Below, in pieces: positions 1-8,555 of a stretch of DNA of 64,000 nt. The DNA is from UBA10908 sp964608965. Lineage in GTDB: Bacteria; Bacillota; Clostridia; Peptostreptococcales; Anaerovoracaceae. Made by a program: the position numbers and the translations under genes. Position 1 is the stretch's first letter, and every line of letters starts with the position of its first letter. The stretch lies in contig CAZSPZ010000005.1 of NCBI GenBank assembly GCA_964608965.1, positions 1-64,000 on the forward strand. Reading direction: 5' to 3'. The notes under the pieces are model-generated. The model was not told the origin of the DNA. It was given only the letters and a program-made list of their open reading frames with translations, and ran no database searches.

Positions 1-66
1 CTCAGTCGGTAGAGCAGTAGACTGAAAATCTACGTGTCCTTGGTTCAATTCCGAGTCTGGGCACCA
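1..66 (+). tRNA. tRNA-Phe (GAA), 5' end cut by window edge
   Basis: The sequence starts inside the D arm. The anticodon stem-loop has the loop CTGAAAA, giving anticodon GAA. The T arm has a TTCAATT loop closed by a 5-bp stem, then the 3' acceptor strand TCTGGGC, discriminator A at 63 and an encoded CCA at 64-66. The first bases (5' acceptor strand) lie outside the window. A terminator follows directly, so this is the last tRNA of its transcript. Confidence 0.93.
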
Positions 67-73
67 CGAATGG

Positions 74-112
74 TAAAAAGAGAATCCTGTTCGGGGGTTC
101 TCTTTTTTTTTT
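74..112 (+). terminator. Intrinsic terminator after tRNA-Phe
   Basis: The arms AAAGAGAA and TTCTCTTT enclose a short G/C-containing loop and run into about ten T residues. It ends the tRNA transcript. Confidence 0.85.
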
Positions 113-123
113 AGCCGTGTTAC

Positions 124-164
124 TTGGACACAACATTGTCTATATTGTCCAAATAGGCTACAAT
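124..164 (+). promoter_or_regulatory. Probable promoter with overlapping inverted repeat
   Basis: A -35 TTGTCT (136-141) and -10 TACAAT (159-164) are separated by 17 bases. The -35 region is flanked by the arms TTGGACA (124-130) and TGTCCAA (146-152), a perfect 7-bp inverted repeat placed where a repressor or activator could bind. The only gene downstream is the saccharopine-dehydrogenase-like CDS at 208. No regulator gene is adjacent. Confidence 0.5.
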
Positions 165-207
165 TAGAAAAATAGGATTTACAAATCGCTGCGAAAGATG
201 GGTTATT

Positions 208-1434
208 ATGAAAAAGATACTGATATTGGGAAATGGCGCCATTGGTTCGACTGTAGCACGATGCATGGACCAGGAAGCGAATGTGGAAGAAGTTATTTGC
301 GCCGGGCGCAACCCAAAGACCATTGACAAACTTGTCAGGGAACTGAAAAAGGGCAGAGGCGTCCAAATGGAGGCACATAACAAGCAGCAGATTATAGATG
401 CGGCGCAAGGAGTCGATTTGATTGTCAATGCGCTTCCTCTTGAATTTGCGCCAAGCGTTTTGGATGCTGCTCTCGAAGTCGGAACGAACTATCAGGATTT
501 TGCTGCAACAGACGTACTTGCCGGAAATTGGATTGAAAGCATCGAGATGATGTATACGGAGTACAGCAGGCGCTTTGCAGAAATCGGAAAAACTGCAATC
601 ATCGGAACAGGATCGGCTCCGGGTCTGATCTGCGTGGCGGCCAGAAATGCCATGCGTTATTTGGATTCCTGCGAGACAATCTGCAATATCGTATACGAAG
701 GGGTGGAAGCCAGCAGGTTTCTTCCTTTTTGGTGGTCTCCGTTAACAGCGCTGTCGGATATGAGTATAGATGCTTACGCATTTGAAGATGGCCGGTTGAT
801 CCGTACGAAAGCGTTCAGCAAGCCTATTTTCAGAAAATATAAGTACCTCGAAAAGGAAGTAAGGCTCGTGGAGCATGCGCACGATGAGCCTCTGCATATG
901 GGAATGAATGCCCAAAAGTATTTTAAAGGCGTCAAAAATGTTTATTTTAAGTACGGCGGCCCGGGTGTGGAATTCTCTGAACCGCTATACCGTGCAGGCC
1001 TTCTGTCAAGAGACCCCGAGGACATCGACGGCGTGCAGGTAACTCCTTTTCATCTGGTTTTAAATCACATACCGCCGGCTCCCCGATATAAGGAAGAGAT
1101 ACAGGAAATTATAGAAGAAGGCCTTGTCTCGGATTCCGGGGCGATGGTGGTGGAAGCCATCGGTATTAAAGACGGAAAAAAGCGTTTGATAGAGACCCAT
1201 GTATTTGCTCCCGGGCTTGTCGAGTCGTTCCAAAAGGCGGGGATATCGGCAGAAATGTATTTGACGGGAAAGGGTGGCGCATTGTTTACAAAGATGTTTG
1301 TAAATGATCTGTATACGCAGAAGGGTCTGATTTCGTCCGACATGCTTACAGAGGAACAGATCGACTACTACTTAAAAAGCGCCGAAGATTTAGGAATCAC
1401 GTTGCAAATCGAGGACAAACCGATTTGCGAATAA
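208..1434 (+). CDS. Saccharopine dehydrogenase family NAD(P)-dependent oxidoreductase
   Basis: The 408-residue protein begins with a Rossmann dinucleotide fold: the GxGxxG motif is at residues 8-13 (GNGAIG). A central catalytic-type region follows with IGTGSAPGL near residue 134, typical of the saccharopine dehydrogenase/homospermidine synthase-like superfamily. Family members catalyse NAD(P)-linked reductive condensation or oxidation of amino acid adducts; the exact substrate cannot be read here. Length matches the family (about 390-420). The ATG at 208 has only a weak upstream purine stretch, but no better start exists before the fold. It appears to be first in its transcript, and the ABC transporter 60 bases downstream may be co-transcribed. 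Lysine pathway enzymes are not adjacent, so a biosynthetic lysine role is not supported. Confidence 0.8.
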   Translation: MKKILILGNGAIGSTVARCMDQEANVEEVICAGRNPKTIDKLVRELKKGRGVQMEAHNKQQIIDAAQGVDLIVNALPLEFAPSVLDAALEVGTNYQDFAATDVLAGNWIESIEMMYTEYSRRFAEIGKTAIIGTGSAPGLICVAARNAMRYLDSCETICNIVYEGVEASRFLPFWWSPLTALSDMSIDAYAFEDGRLIRTKAFSKPIFRKYKYLEKEVRLVEHAHDEPLHMGMNAQKYFKGVKNVYFKYGGPGVEFSEPLYRAGLLSRDPEDIDGVQVTPFHLVLNHIPPAPRYKEEIQEIIEEGLVSDSGAMVVEAIGIKDGKKRLIETHVFAPGLVESFQKAGISAEMYLTGKGGALFTKMFVNDLYTQKGLISSDMLTEEQIDYYLKSAEDLGITLQIEDKPICE

Positions 1435-1494
1435 GGTACTCTGCGGTCGAGCTGCAGTGGATGGAACGATACTTATCGCAGGGAGATATGCTGA

Positions 1495-3252
1495 ATGAAA
1501 GAAGATAGAACGATGCGGACGGCTTATCTCATCAAGAGATTTGTGCCGTATTTCCGAAAATATCGCGGAATCCTGATCCTGGATCTTTTTTGCGCTGCGC
1601 TTACAACTGTCTGTGAACTGGCGTTGCCGCTGATTGTCCGATACATCACGGATATGGGCATGAACGATTTGGCCGGTCTTACCGTTCAGGCGATTTTTCG
1701 TTTGGGCGGAATTTATCTTGGGCTGAGACTGGTCGATGTTGCAGCGAACTATTTCATGACGTCCGTAGGCCATACCATGGGAGCCAGAATCGAAACAGAT
1801 ATGCGCAGAGATCTTTTCAGTCATCTGCAGCAGCTTTCTTATTCCTACTATGACAACAACAAAATCGGCCAGATTATGGCAAGAATCACCAGCGACTTGA
1901 TGGATGTGACGGAGTTCGCGCACCATTGCCCCGAAGAATTTTTTATCGCTGCGGTAAAAATCGGGGTGCCGTTTGTCATCCTGCTGCAGATGGATGTGGT
2001 GCTGACGCTCATCATCTTTGCCATGCTTCCATTAATGCTTATCTTTGCGGCTTCTTTTAACCTGAAGATGCGCAGGGCATTCAAAAACTCCCGGAATCAG
2101 ATCGGGGAACTGAATGCGAAAGTGGAGGATAGCCTGCTTGGCGTACGTGTCGTTAAATCTTTCGCCAACGAAGAGATGGAAGAGGAGAAATTCCGGCAGG
2201 GGAACGAAGGATTTTTGCACATCAAAAAACAGGCATACAAATATATGGCAGGCTTTCACAGCGCGATTCGATTTTTTGACGGTTTAATGTATATTGCCGT
2301 AGTGGTCGTGGGCGCTCTTTTTATGGTGAAAGGCCGTATCGACGCTCCCGAACTGGTGGCTTTTCTTCTCTATGTGACGTTGCTGCTGGCTTCTATTCGC
2401 CGGATTGTTGAATTTACGGAACAGTTTCAAAAAGGTATGACGGGCATCGAGCGGTTTATCGAGATTATGGATGCGCCGGTGGAAGTGGATGACGCGGAAG
2501 ACGCCGTCGTCCTTCCCGACGTGACAGGCGAAATTCAGTTCGATAAAGTCAGTTTTCGCTATTCGGATAACAATCAAAATGTCCTGTCCAACATCGACCT
2601 GATAGTAAAAGCAGGTGAAAATGTCGCATTGGTGGGACCTTCCGGCAGCGGCAAGACGACGCTGTGCAATTTGATTCCTCGTTTTTACGATGTATCTTCC
2701 GGAAGGATTCTGATCGACGGCTACGATATCAAGGATGTGACAATTCAATCTCTTCGTTCTCAAATCGGTATTGTCCAGCAAGATGTCTACCTTTTCTCCG
2801 GGTCTGTTTTTGAAAACATTCAGTACGGAAAGCCGGGGGCATCCATAGAGGAAGTGACGCAGGCGGCGATGTATGCGGCTGCCCATGATTTTATAACAGA
2901 GTTGCCGGAGGGCTACGATACTTATGTGGGCGAAAGAGGCGTAAAACTATCCGGAGGACAAAAACAGCGAATCAGTATTGCCCGGGTGTTTCTCAAAAAT
3001 CCTCCGATTCTGATATTGGACGAGGCGACTTCCGCACTGGACAACGAGAGCGAGCTGCTCGTCAAAAAATCTCTGGAACAACTTTCCAACGGGCGTACGA
3101 CGTTTACCATCGCGCATAGACTGACTACCATACGTAGCGCATCGATTATTCTTGTGCTGACAGAAAATGGGATCGAAGAAAAGGGAACGCACGCGGAACT
3201 TCTGGAAAAGAACGGCGTCTATGCCGGACTATATCGAATGTATACGGATTAG
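1495..3252 (+). CDS. ABC exporter, fused membrane and ATPase domains (MsbA/MDR-like half transporter)
   Basis: A 585-residue half transporter. Residues 20-310 form a six-helix type-1 exporter membrane domain, with the second coupling region near EDSLLGVRVVKSFANE (211-226). The ATPase domain spans about 345-580: Walker A GPSGSGKTT (381-389), Q-loop IVQQDVYLF, signature LSGGQKQR, Walker B ILILDEATSALD and switch histidine AHR. It should homodimerise and export a lipid, drug or peptide driven by ATP; the substrate is unknown. The start ATG at 1495 follows an AGGGAG ribosome binding site. It lies downstream of the saccharopine-dehydrogenase-like gene and ends at a bidirectional terminator. Confidence 0.9.
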   Translation: MKEDRTMRTAYLIKRFVPYFRKYRGILILDLFCAALTTVCELALPLIVRYITDMGMNDLAGLTVQAIFRLGGIYLGLRLVDVAANYFMTSVGHTMGARIETDMRRDLFSHLQQLSYSYYDNNKIGQIMARITSDLMDVTEFAHHCPEEFFIAAVKIGVPFVILLQMDVVLTLIIFAMLPLMLIFAASFNLKMRRAFKNSRNQIGELNAKVEDSLLGVRVVKSFANEEMEEEKFRQGNEGFLHIKKQAYKYMAGFHSAIRFFDGLMYIAVVVVGALFMVKGRIDAPELVAFLLYVTLLLASIRRIVEFTEQFQKGMTGIERFIEIMDAPVEVDDAEDAVVLPDVTGEIQFDKVSFRYSDNNQNVLSNIDLIVKAGENVALVGPSGSGKTTLCNLIPRFYDVSSGRILIDGYDIKDVTIQSLRSQIGIVQQDVYLFSGSVFENIQYGKPGASIEEVTQAAMYAAAHDFITELPEGYDTYVGERGVKLSGGQKQRISIARVFLKNPPILILDEATSALDNESELLVKKSLEQLSNGRTTFTIAHRLTTIRSASIILVLTENGIEEKGTHAELLEKNGVYAGLYRMYTD

Positions 3253-3288
3253 ACGTTCCGCTCAGACAACAGCATATGACTTACCTAT

Positions 3289-3332
3289 AAAAAACAAGGC
3301 CGGGAATTTATTAAAATTCCCGGCCTTGTTTT
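3289..3332. terminator. Bidirectional terminator between converging genes
   Basis: A long near-perfect hairpin: AACAAGGCCGGGAATT pairs with AATTCCCGGCCTTGTT around a small loop, flanked by A and T runs. It can end the ABC exporter from the left and the acetyltransferase from the right. Confidence 0.9.
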
Positions 3333-3337
3333 TCGTG

Positions 3338-3814
3338 TTATTCACACATATCGCCCGGCTTTCTTAATTCCATCACACTGTAGCAGACAAAATCTCCGTT
3401 GCCGATCGCCTGTACTTCGTAGCTTATTTCTTTATATCCGCGCTTTTGGTACATTTTCTTGGCCGAAAGAGATGCGTCGAGTTGGATTTTAGGGTGGTTT
3501 TCAAGGACTATTCGCTCCAGTTCGTGCATTAAGGCTGTTCCGATGCCTTGTCCTTGTGCGGCAGGGAGTACAAAGAGGCGGCTGATCTCCTCGTTTCTGG
3601 CGGTGCCAGTAGCTAAAGGAGTTCCATCGGAAGAGATAAAAATCAGGATCTCTCCGAATTTCAAGTCGTCTTTGATTTTCTTCTTGCTATGGAAACCGGC
3701 TATGAATTTCACCACACTCGCCGGGTAGTAATGGGCATAGGATTCTCGTATAACACTTTGCGTGATTTCATAGATATCGTCGATGTGTTCCTCTGAAGCT
3801 TTAATAATGTTCAC
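3338..3814 (-). CDS. GNAT family N-acetyltransferase
   Basis: A 158-residue protein with the GNAT fold. Motif A is visible as RLFVLPAAQGQGIGTAL (about residues 79-95), the pyrophosphate-binding loop for acetyl-CoA, followed by a C-terminal YQKRGYKE segment (motif B region). Such enzymes move an acetyl group from acetyl-CoA to an amine of a small molecule or protein; the acceptor is not predictable. The start is GTG at 3814, preceded at good spacing by GGAGGA on the minus strand. It is a single-gene unit convergent with the exporter and divergent from tdk. Confidence 0.85.
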   Translation of the reverse strand: MNIIKASEEHIDDIYEITQSVIRESYAHYYPASVVKFIAGFHSKKKIKDDLKFGEILIFISSDGTPLATGTARNEEISRLFVLPAAQGQGIGTALMHELERIVLENHPKIQLDASLSAKKMYQKRGYKEISYEVQAIGNGDFVCYSVMELRKPGDMCE

Positions 3815-3880
3815 TTTTAGGCTTCCTCCGCTTTCTTGAAAAAAATTCTTATGCCCTCATGATAATTCTAAGAAATTATG

Positions 3881-3908
3881 CTGTCAATGTAGGAACTTAT
3901 TGTATAAT
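3881..3908 (+). promoter_or_regulatory. Promoter of tdk
   Basis: A perfect -10 TATAAT is at 3903-3908, with a weak -35 (CTGTCA, 3881-3886) 16 bases upstream. This places the transcript start before the AGGAAGG ribosome binding site and supports the downstream ATG at 3933 as the start of tdk. Confidence 0.6.
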
Positions 3909-3932
3909 AAAAAAGCAGGAAGGAAGGTATTT

Positions 3933-4511
3933 ATGGCACAGTTATATTATCGATACAGCACAATGAACGCGGGGAAATCCATCGAGTTGATTAAAGTGGC
4001 TTACAATTACGAAGAGCGCGGCAAGAATGTTTTGGTGCTGGCTCCTTCTGTAGACGACCGATACGGCGCAGGGAAAATCACTTCGCGCATCGGGATATCC
4101 CGAGATGCGATTAAAATTGACAGTCAGGCAAATATTCTCGATATTTTTATGGAGGCGCATGCACAAAAACCGATTGATTGTGTTTTGATTGACGAATGTC
4201 AGTTCCTTAAAAAGCACCATGTGGAAGAGTTGGTAAATATCGTGGACTGCTGCGATACGCCGGTTCTGGCCTACGGACTTAAAAACGATTTCAGAAATGA
4301 ATTGTTCGAAGGATCTTATTACATGCTCGTCTATGCGGACAAAATAGAAGAGATTAAAACGATTTGCCACTGCGGCCGCAAAGCGACGATGGTAGCGCGT
4401 CTGGTAGATGGCAAAATGGTTCGGTCGGGCGAACAGATTGTGGTCGGAGGAAATGAAATGTATGTTTCCCTTTGCCGAAAACACTATAACGAAGGCAATT
4501 TAGGCGGGTAA
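3933..4511 (+). CDS. tdk: Thymidine kinase (type II)
   Basis: A 192-residue cytosolic thymidine kinase that phosphorylates thymidine to dTMP with ATP in the salvage pathway. Walker A STMNAGKS is at residues 9-16, the Walker B-type segment reads CVLIDECQFL, and a structural zinc site is visible as CHCGRKA plus a later CRKH. The start is taken at ATG 3933, right after AGGAAGG; the longer reading frame from TTG 3900 would include the promoter -10 box, so it is rejected. The 3' end overlaps the end of the opposite-strand radical SAM gene by 28 bases. Length and motifs are normal for type II enzymes. Confidence 0.95.
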   Translation: MAQLYYRYSTMNAGKSIELIKVAYNYEERGKNVLVLAPSVDDRYGAGKITSRIGISRDAIKIDSQANILDIFMEAHAQKPIDCVLIDECQFLKKHHVEELVNIVDCCDTPVLAYGLKNDFRNELFEGSYYMLVYADKIEEIKTICHCGRKATMVARLVDGKMVRSGEQIVVGGNEMYVSLCRKHYNEGNLGG

Positions 4512-5401
4512 GACATTCCCTGGTAAGATCCTCTGGTTTTGAATTCTTGTTGAATTCCATTTAAAACGGATTTTTTATCCATACTCCAAAGCGGAGAAAT
4601 CAGCTCTTCTTTCGGAGCGTCGCCGGTAAGTCTATGAATCGTCATTTCCCGGGGCAACCTTTCGAGTATATCCACTACCAGGCGGATATACTCTTCTTTT
4701 TCAAACGTGCGCAACTGCAGGGGATATAGTTCTGCCAGACGTGTGTTTTTCAGCACGTGAAGCATGTGCAACTTTAATCCGAACGGATGAAACGCTGCGA
4801 CATAGTCTGCGGAGTGCAGCATATCCGTTCTCGTTTCCCCCGGAAGGCCCAAAATAAGGTGAACGACGGTTTTTATTCCCAGAGCCGACAATTGGGTCAT
4901 CGCCTTTTCGAAAACGACATTTTGATAACAACGGTTCATGGCGTCTGCCGTCTGTTCATTGCTGGTTTGAAAACCCAGTTCCACCCACAGGTAAGTTTTC
5001 TTGTTATATTCGTTCAGCAAAGCTAAAACCGGGTCGGGCAAACAGTCCGGGCGCGTCGCAACGGCAAGTCCCACAACGCCCGGCACCGCTAATGCAGCAT
5101 CCCACAGCCCGCGCAGTTTTGATATCGATCCATAGGTGTTCGTATGGCTTTGGAAGTATGCGATATATTGCCCGACCGGCCATTTGTACCGGAGAAGTTC
5201 AATTTGGGAATCGATTGTTCCTGAAAAATGCCCGCTGCCTTCTTCCGAGCAAAAGGCGCAGCCGCCTACGCCGACAGTGCCGTCTCTGTTTGGGCAGGTA
5301 AATCCGCCGTTAAGGGACAACTTCATAACCCTGCAACCGAATTCTTTCTTCAAGTGAACGCCAATCGTATTAAAATGGTTGGATCCGAAAATGTTTTCCA
5401 T
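4484..5401 (-). CDS. TIGR01212-family radical SAM protein (YhcC/YtqA-like)
   Basis: About 305 residues. The family is recognised by the N-terminal NHFNTIGVHLKKEFG stretch and the atypical iron-sulfur motif CPNRDGT...GGCAFC, in which the first cysteine is widely spaced from the final CxxC. The rest is a radical SAM barrel with an oxygen-independent coproporphyrinogen oxidase-like relationship (Elp3/HemN type). The precise reaction is not established for this family. The start is set at ATG 5401 (minus strand), preceded by GAAGG; the upstream extension to 5497 runs through the queH promoter. It is divergent from queH and tail-overlaps tdk. Confidence 0.85.
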   Translation of the reverse strand: MENIFGSNHFNTIGVHLKKEFGCRVMKLSLNGGFTCPNRDGTVGVGGCAFCSEEGSGHFSGTIDSQIELLRYKWPVGQYIAYFQSHTNTYGSISKLRGLWDAALAVPGVVGLAVATRPDCLPDPVLALLNEYNKKTYLWVELGFQTSNEQTADAMNRCYQNVVFEKAMTQLSALGIKTVVHLILGLPGETRTDMLHSADYVAAFHPFGLKLHMLHVLKNTRLAELYPLQLRTFEKEEYIRLVVDILERLPREMTIHRLTGDAPKEELISPLWSMDKKSVLNGIQQEFKTRGSYQGMSYPPKLPSL

Positions 5402-5433
5402 AGTACCTTCTTGTATTGTACGTCTTGGGACGG

Positions 5434-5462
5434 GTGACATCGAACCTATTCTATGGTATAAT
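5434..5462 (+). promoter_or_regulatory. Strong sigma-A promoter of the queH-priA-def run
   Basis: A -35 GTGACA (5434-5439), a 17-base spacer and a perfect -10 TATAAT (5457-5462). The ribosome binding site AAGGAGAG and the queH ATG follow within 25 bases. This is the only clear promoter seen before the long co-directional run to 15.77 kb. Confidence 0.75.
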
Positions 5463-5484
5463 TTTATGTCAAAAAGGAGAGAAG

Positions 5485-6057
5485 ATGACGCAATCAATCG
5501 CCAAAAAAAGAATACTTTTGCACAGCTGCTGCGGACCTTGCTCCACTGCGGTTATTCAGCGACTTCTTTCCGATTACGACATCACCGTTTTCTATTTCAA
5601 CCCCAATATTACAAACCCCAAGGAGTACGAACACAGAAAGGTCGAACAGATTCGCTTTCTGAACGAATTTTGCGAAACAAGCGGAGTGAACATCGATTTT
5701 CTGGAATGCGAATACAATCCCGAAGTTTATTATAGTGCAGTCAGCGGACTTGAGCAAGAGCCCGAGGGCGGAGCTCGTTGCGCCGTGTGCTTTGCGTTAA
5801 GATTGGACGCAACGGCGAAAGCCGCCAAAGAAGCAGATATGGATTGTTTTGACACCACGTTATCCGTCAGCCCGCATAAAAACTTCTCCGTTATTTCAAG
5901 CATAGGAGAGAAAATCGCTCAAAAATATGGTGTGGAATATCTGAAAGGAAATTATAAAAAGCAGGAAGGGTACAAGTTGTCGATCGCATTGTCCAAAGAC
6001 TATAACCTTTATAGGCAGAATTATTGCGGCTGCGATTTTTCAGAGGTTCGCCCATGA
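5485..6057 (+). CDS. queH: Epoxyqueuosine reductase QueH
   Basis: A 190-residue protein of the former DUF208 family, now known as the non-cobalamin enzyme QueH that reduces epoxyqueuosine to queuosine in tRNA. The cysteine-rich start LLHSCCGPCS (residues 11-20) and the later CAVCFALRL motif supply the ligands for the iron-sulfur cluster and the adjacent metal site described for this family. The start at ATG 5485 follows AAGGAGAG; the upstream in-frame ATG at 5416 precedes the promoter. It overlaps priA by ATGA, so translation is probably coupled. Confidence 0.92.
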   Translation: MTQSIAKKRILLHSCCGPCSTAVIQRLLSDYDITVFYFNPNITNPKEYEHRKVEQIRFLNEFCETSGVNIDFLECEYNPEVYYSAVSGLEQEPEGGARCAVCFALRLDATAKAAKEADMDCFDTTLSVSPHKNFSVISSIGEKIAQKYGVEYLKGNYKKQEGYKLSIALSKDYNLYRQNYCGCDFSEVRP

Positions 6058-8060
6058 AATACGTGAACATCATCGTAGACAACAACACAAACGCCACCGA
6101 CGAGCTTTACACGTATGCCTGCAACGATGATACGATAGAAGTCGGCCGCAAAGTGAGCGTTCCTTTTGCCAGAGGCAACAGAGTGCTGGACGGTTATGTG
6201 GCTTCGGTGTCCGATCAAGCTCCGGAGGGGATCAAAAGATTAAAACATATCGCGGAAATCGATTCGGATGTAAAAATTTCTTCGGAAGCGATTGAAACGG
6301 CTTTATGGATGCGAGGGCGCTACCTTTGCCGATATATCGAAGCGGTGAAGTGTTTTTTGCCCAACGACGCCCAGGCGAAAAGAAAGACAAAAGATCCTTT
6401 TGCCGACATGACCATTGTACCTTCTGTTCCCGAAGTTCTTACCGGCGAACAGGCGCAAGCATTCGAAACCATCTGTCAATCCATCGACAAAAAAGAATAC
6501 AAAGCCTTTTTATTATTCGGTGTAACCGGATCGGGGAAGACCGAAGTATATCTTCAGGCAATGAAGAGGGTTATCGAACAAGGCAGGCAGGGCATTATTC
6601 TGGTTCCGGAAATTTCTCTGACGCCGCAAACGATACAACGCTTTATGGACCGCTTCGGTCGACAAACGGTTGCCGTCCTGCACAGCAAGCTGACGCCCAT
6701 GCAGAAAGCGACGGAATATAATCGTATTGAAAACGGAGAAGTCAGCGTTGTAATCGGGGCGCGTTCGGCAATCTTTGCGCCACTCAAAAACATAGGTCTG
6801 ATCGTGCTGGACGAAGAGCATGAAACCTCTTATAAGTCGGATAAAAGTCCGAAGTACGACACGTTGGAAGTCGCGGTGAAAAGAGCAATGTCCCACGGTG
6901 CGGTCGTCGTGGCCGGCAGTGCGACACCTTCACTGACGAACTTTTACAGAAGTGAAAATCAATTGTTTTCCAGATTGGAACTGTCTGAAAGATACAACGA
7001 AACCCCCATGCCTAAAGTGAAAATCGCAGACATGCGGGAAGAACTGAAAGCCGGAAACAGAAGCTTATTTTCTCAAGTTCTTGCGGACAGCATTGCAGAT
7101 AACCTTAACAGGAAAAAGCAGATTATTTTGTTTCTTAATCGGCGCGGATATTCTTCTTTTGTTGCCTGCAGGGAATGCGGTTATGTGATAAAGTGTCCGG
7201 AATGTGGCATTTCCATGACCTATCACAAGGATTCGGATCTTTGCGTTTGCCATTACTGCGGCAAGAAGAGCCCTGTCCCTGCCGTGTGTCCGGAATGCGG
7301 AAGTAAAGCCATACGAAGCTTTGGTGTGGGAACGCAGCAAGTGGAAGAAAAGACCGCGGAGCTTTTTCCCGAAGCCCGGATCGAGCGTATGGATTTGGAC
7401 TCCATAAAAAAGAAAGGTTCCATGGAAGCCATTCTCGCGCGCTTTCAAAAGGGCAAAGTCGACATTTTGATCGGCACGCAGCTCGTGGCCAAAGGTCTGG
7501 ATTTTGAAAATGTGGGTCTGGTAGGCATCATCAGTGCCGATGTTACATTGAATGTTCCGGATTTTCGCAGCGCGGAAAGGACATTTCAACTTGTAACGCA
7601 GGCGGCCGGCCGTTCGGGCCGCGGAATAGAAACGGGCGAAGTCGTGATTCAAACGTATTCTCCGGACCATGCTGCGATTATCAGCTCGGCCGTTCACGAC
7701 TACAAAGGGTTTTACGATCAGGAAATCCGTTTAAGAAAGCAAATACAATATCCGCCATTTTGCGATCTTTTTCAAATCATCCTTGCCGACGAAGCCGAAG
7801 ATAAAGCGGCGGCTATGGCTCAGCGCTGCGCCGTCTGGTTAAGAAAAACGGCAGGGGAGACTTTAGCTGTGATGGGACCCTGCGCCGCACCGTTAAACAA
7901 GGCGCAAGGCATGTACCGATATCAGATTTTAATTAAATCTCCGGCGGGAAAGCGCAAAACCACTTCAGATTTGCTTCAACGTTTAAAACAAGTCCATTCG
8001 GCAGAGAAGGAAGCAATCAAACTTCTTACCATGGACATTAATCCCTATTCATTTTTATAA
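6054..8060 (+). CDS. priA: Primosomal protein N', replication restart helicase PriA
   Basis: A 668-residue superfamily 2 helicase that recognises stalled forks and reloads the replisome. Visible elements: N-terminal 3' DNA-binding domain (about 1-100); Walker A GVTGSGKTEV; the DEEH box in VLDEEHETSYKSD; motif SATPS; a zinc-binding insertion with paired cysteines (CRECGYVIKCPECG and CHYCGKK, CPECGSK); and GTQLVAKGLDF with QAAGRSGRG in the second helicase lobe. The start ATG 6054 overlaps the queH stop. It is followed 12 bases on by def, the usual priA-def-fmt order of Firmicutes. Confidence 0.96.
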   Translation: MKYVNIIVDNNTNATDELYTYACNDDTIEVGRKVSVPFARGNRVLDGYVASVSDQAPEGIKRLKHIAEIDSDVKISSEAIETALWMRGRYLCRYIEAVKCFLPNDAQAKRKTKDPFADMTIVPSVPEVLTGEQAQAFETICQSIDKKEYKAFLLFGVTGSGKTEVYLQAMKRVIEQGRQGIILVPEISLTPQTIQRFMDRFGRQTVAVLHSKLTPMQKATEYNRIENGEVSVVIGARSAIFAPLKNIGLIVLDEEHETSYKSDKSPKYDTLEVAVKRAMSHGAVVVAGSATPSLTNFYRSENQLFSRLELSERYNETPMPKVKIADMREELKAGNRSLFSQVLADSIADNLNRKKQIILFLNRRGYSSFVACRECGYVIKCPECGISMTYHKDSDLCVCHYCGKKSPVPAVCPECGSKAIRSFGVGTQQVEEKTAELFPEARIERMDLDSIKKKGSMEAILARFQKGKVDILIGTQLVAKGLDFENVGLVGIISADVTLNVPDFRSAERTFQLVTQAAGRSGRGIETGEVVIQTYSPDHAAIISSAVHDYKGFYDQEIRLRKQIQYPPFCDLFQIILADEAEDKAAAMAQRCAVWLRKTAGETLAVMGPCAAPLNKAQGMYRYQILIKSPAGKRKTTSDLLQRLKQVHSAEKEAIKLLTMDINPYSFL

Positions 8061-8072
8061 TCAGGAGGAAAT

Positions 8073-8555
8073 ATGGCACTTAGGAATATCGTCACAGAGG
8101 GTGACGAAGTATTGAGAAAAAAATCGCGGGAAGTTACAGAAATCAACGACAGGATTCGGAGTATTATCGACGATATGATAGATACGATGAGAGACCGTCA
8201 TGGTGTTGGCCTTGCCGCGCCTCAGGTTGGGATTTTAAGAAGGATCATTGTTGTGGAAGTCGATGGAATCCTGTATAAGATTGTGAATCCGGTCATAGTG
8301 GAGCAAGAGGGGGAGCAGTACGAGGAAGAGGCATGTCTTTCTGTAAAGGATCTGATCGGGAAAGTACGCCGCCCGCAATACGTAAAAATCAGAGGCCTTT
8401 CTCCCGAAGGAGAGCCGGTTGAGTACGAGGCCGAAGATTTTCTGGCTGTGGCTTTCTGTCACGAATGCGATCACCTGGATGGGATTTTATTCATCGACAA
8501 AGCGGATGATATCCACTCCAATCAGGAATCAGACACAGAAGAGGATGAAGAATGA
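8073..8555 (+). CDS. def: Peptide deformylase
   Basis: A 160-residue metallo-enzyme that removes the formyl group from the N-terminal methionine of new proteins. All three family motifs are present: GVGLAAPQVG (residues 44-53), EEACLS (85-90, metal ligand C88) and HECDHLDG (130-137, metal ligands H130 and H134, catalytic E131). A strong AGGAGGAA site precedes ATG 8073. The acidic C-terminal tail (DTEEDEE) is unremarkable. It overlaps fmt by ATGA, pairing the formyl-adding and formyl-removing enzymes. Confidence 0.97.
   Translation: MALRNIVTEGDEVLRKKSREVTEINDRIRSIIDDMIDTMRDRHGVGLAAPQVGILRRIIVVEVDGILYKIVNPVIVEQEGEQYEEEACLSVKDLIGKVRRPQYVKIRGLSPEGEPVEYEAEDFLAVAFCHECDHLDGILFIDKADDIHSNQESDTEEDEE

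Noticed and set aside
1390..1926. Minus-strand open frame of 178 codons
   Set aside because: It is the shadow of two real plus-strand genes, with no ribosome binding site and no recognisable protein; the same applies to the other long opposite-strand frames, such as 2284-2886 and 48418-49254.
3900..3932. Upstream TTG start for tdk
   Set aside because: It would place the promoter -10 TATAAT inside the coding region; the ATG at 3933 has the ribosome binding site and the family N-terminus.
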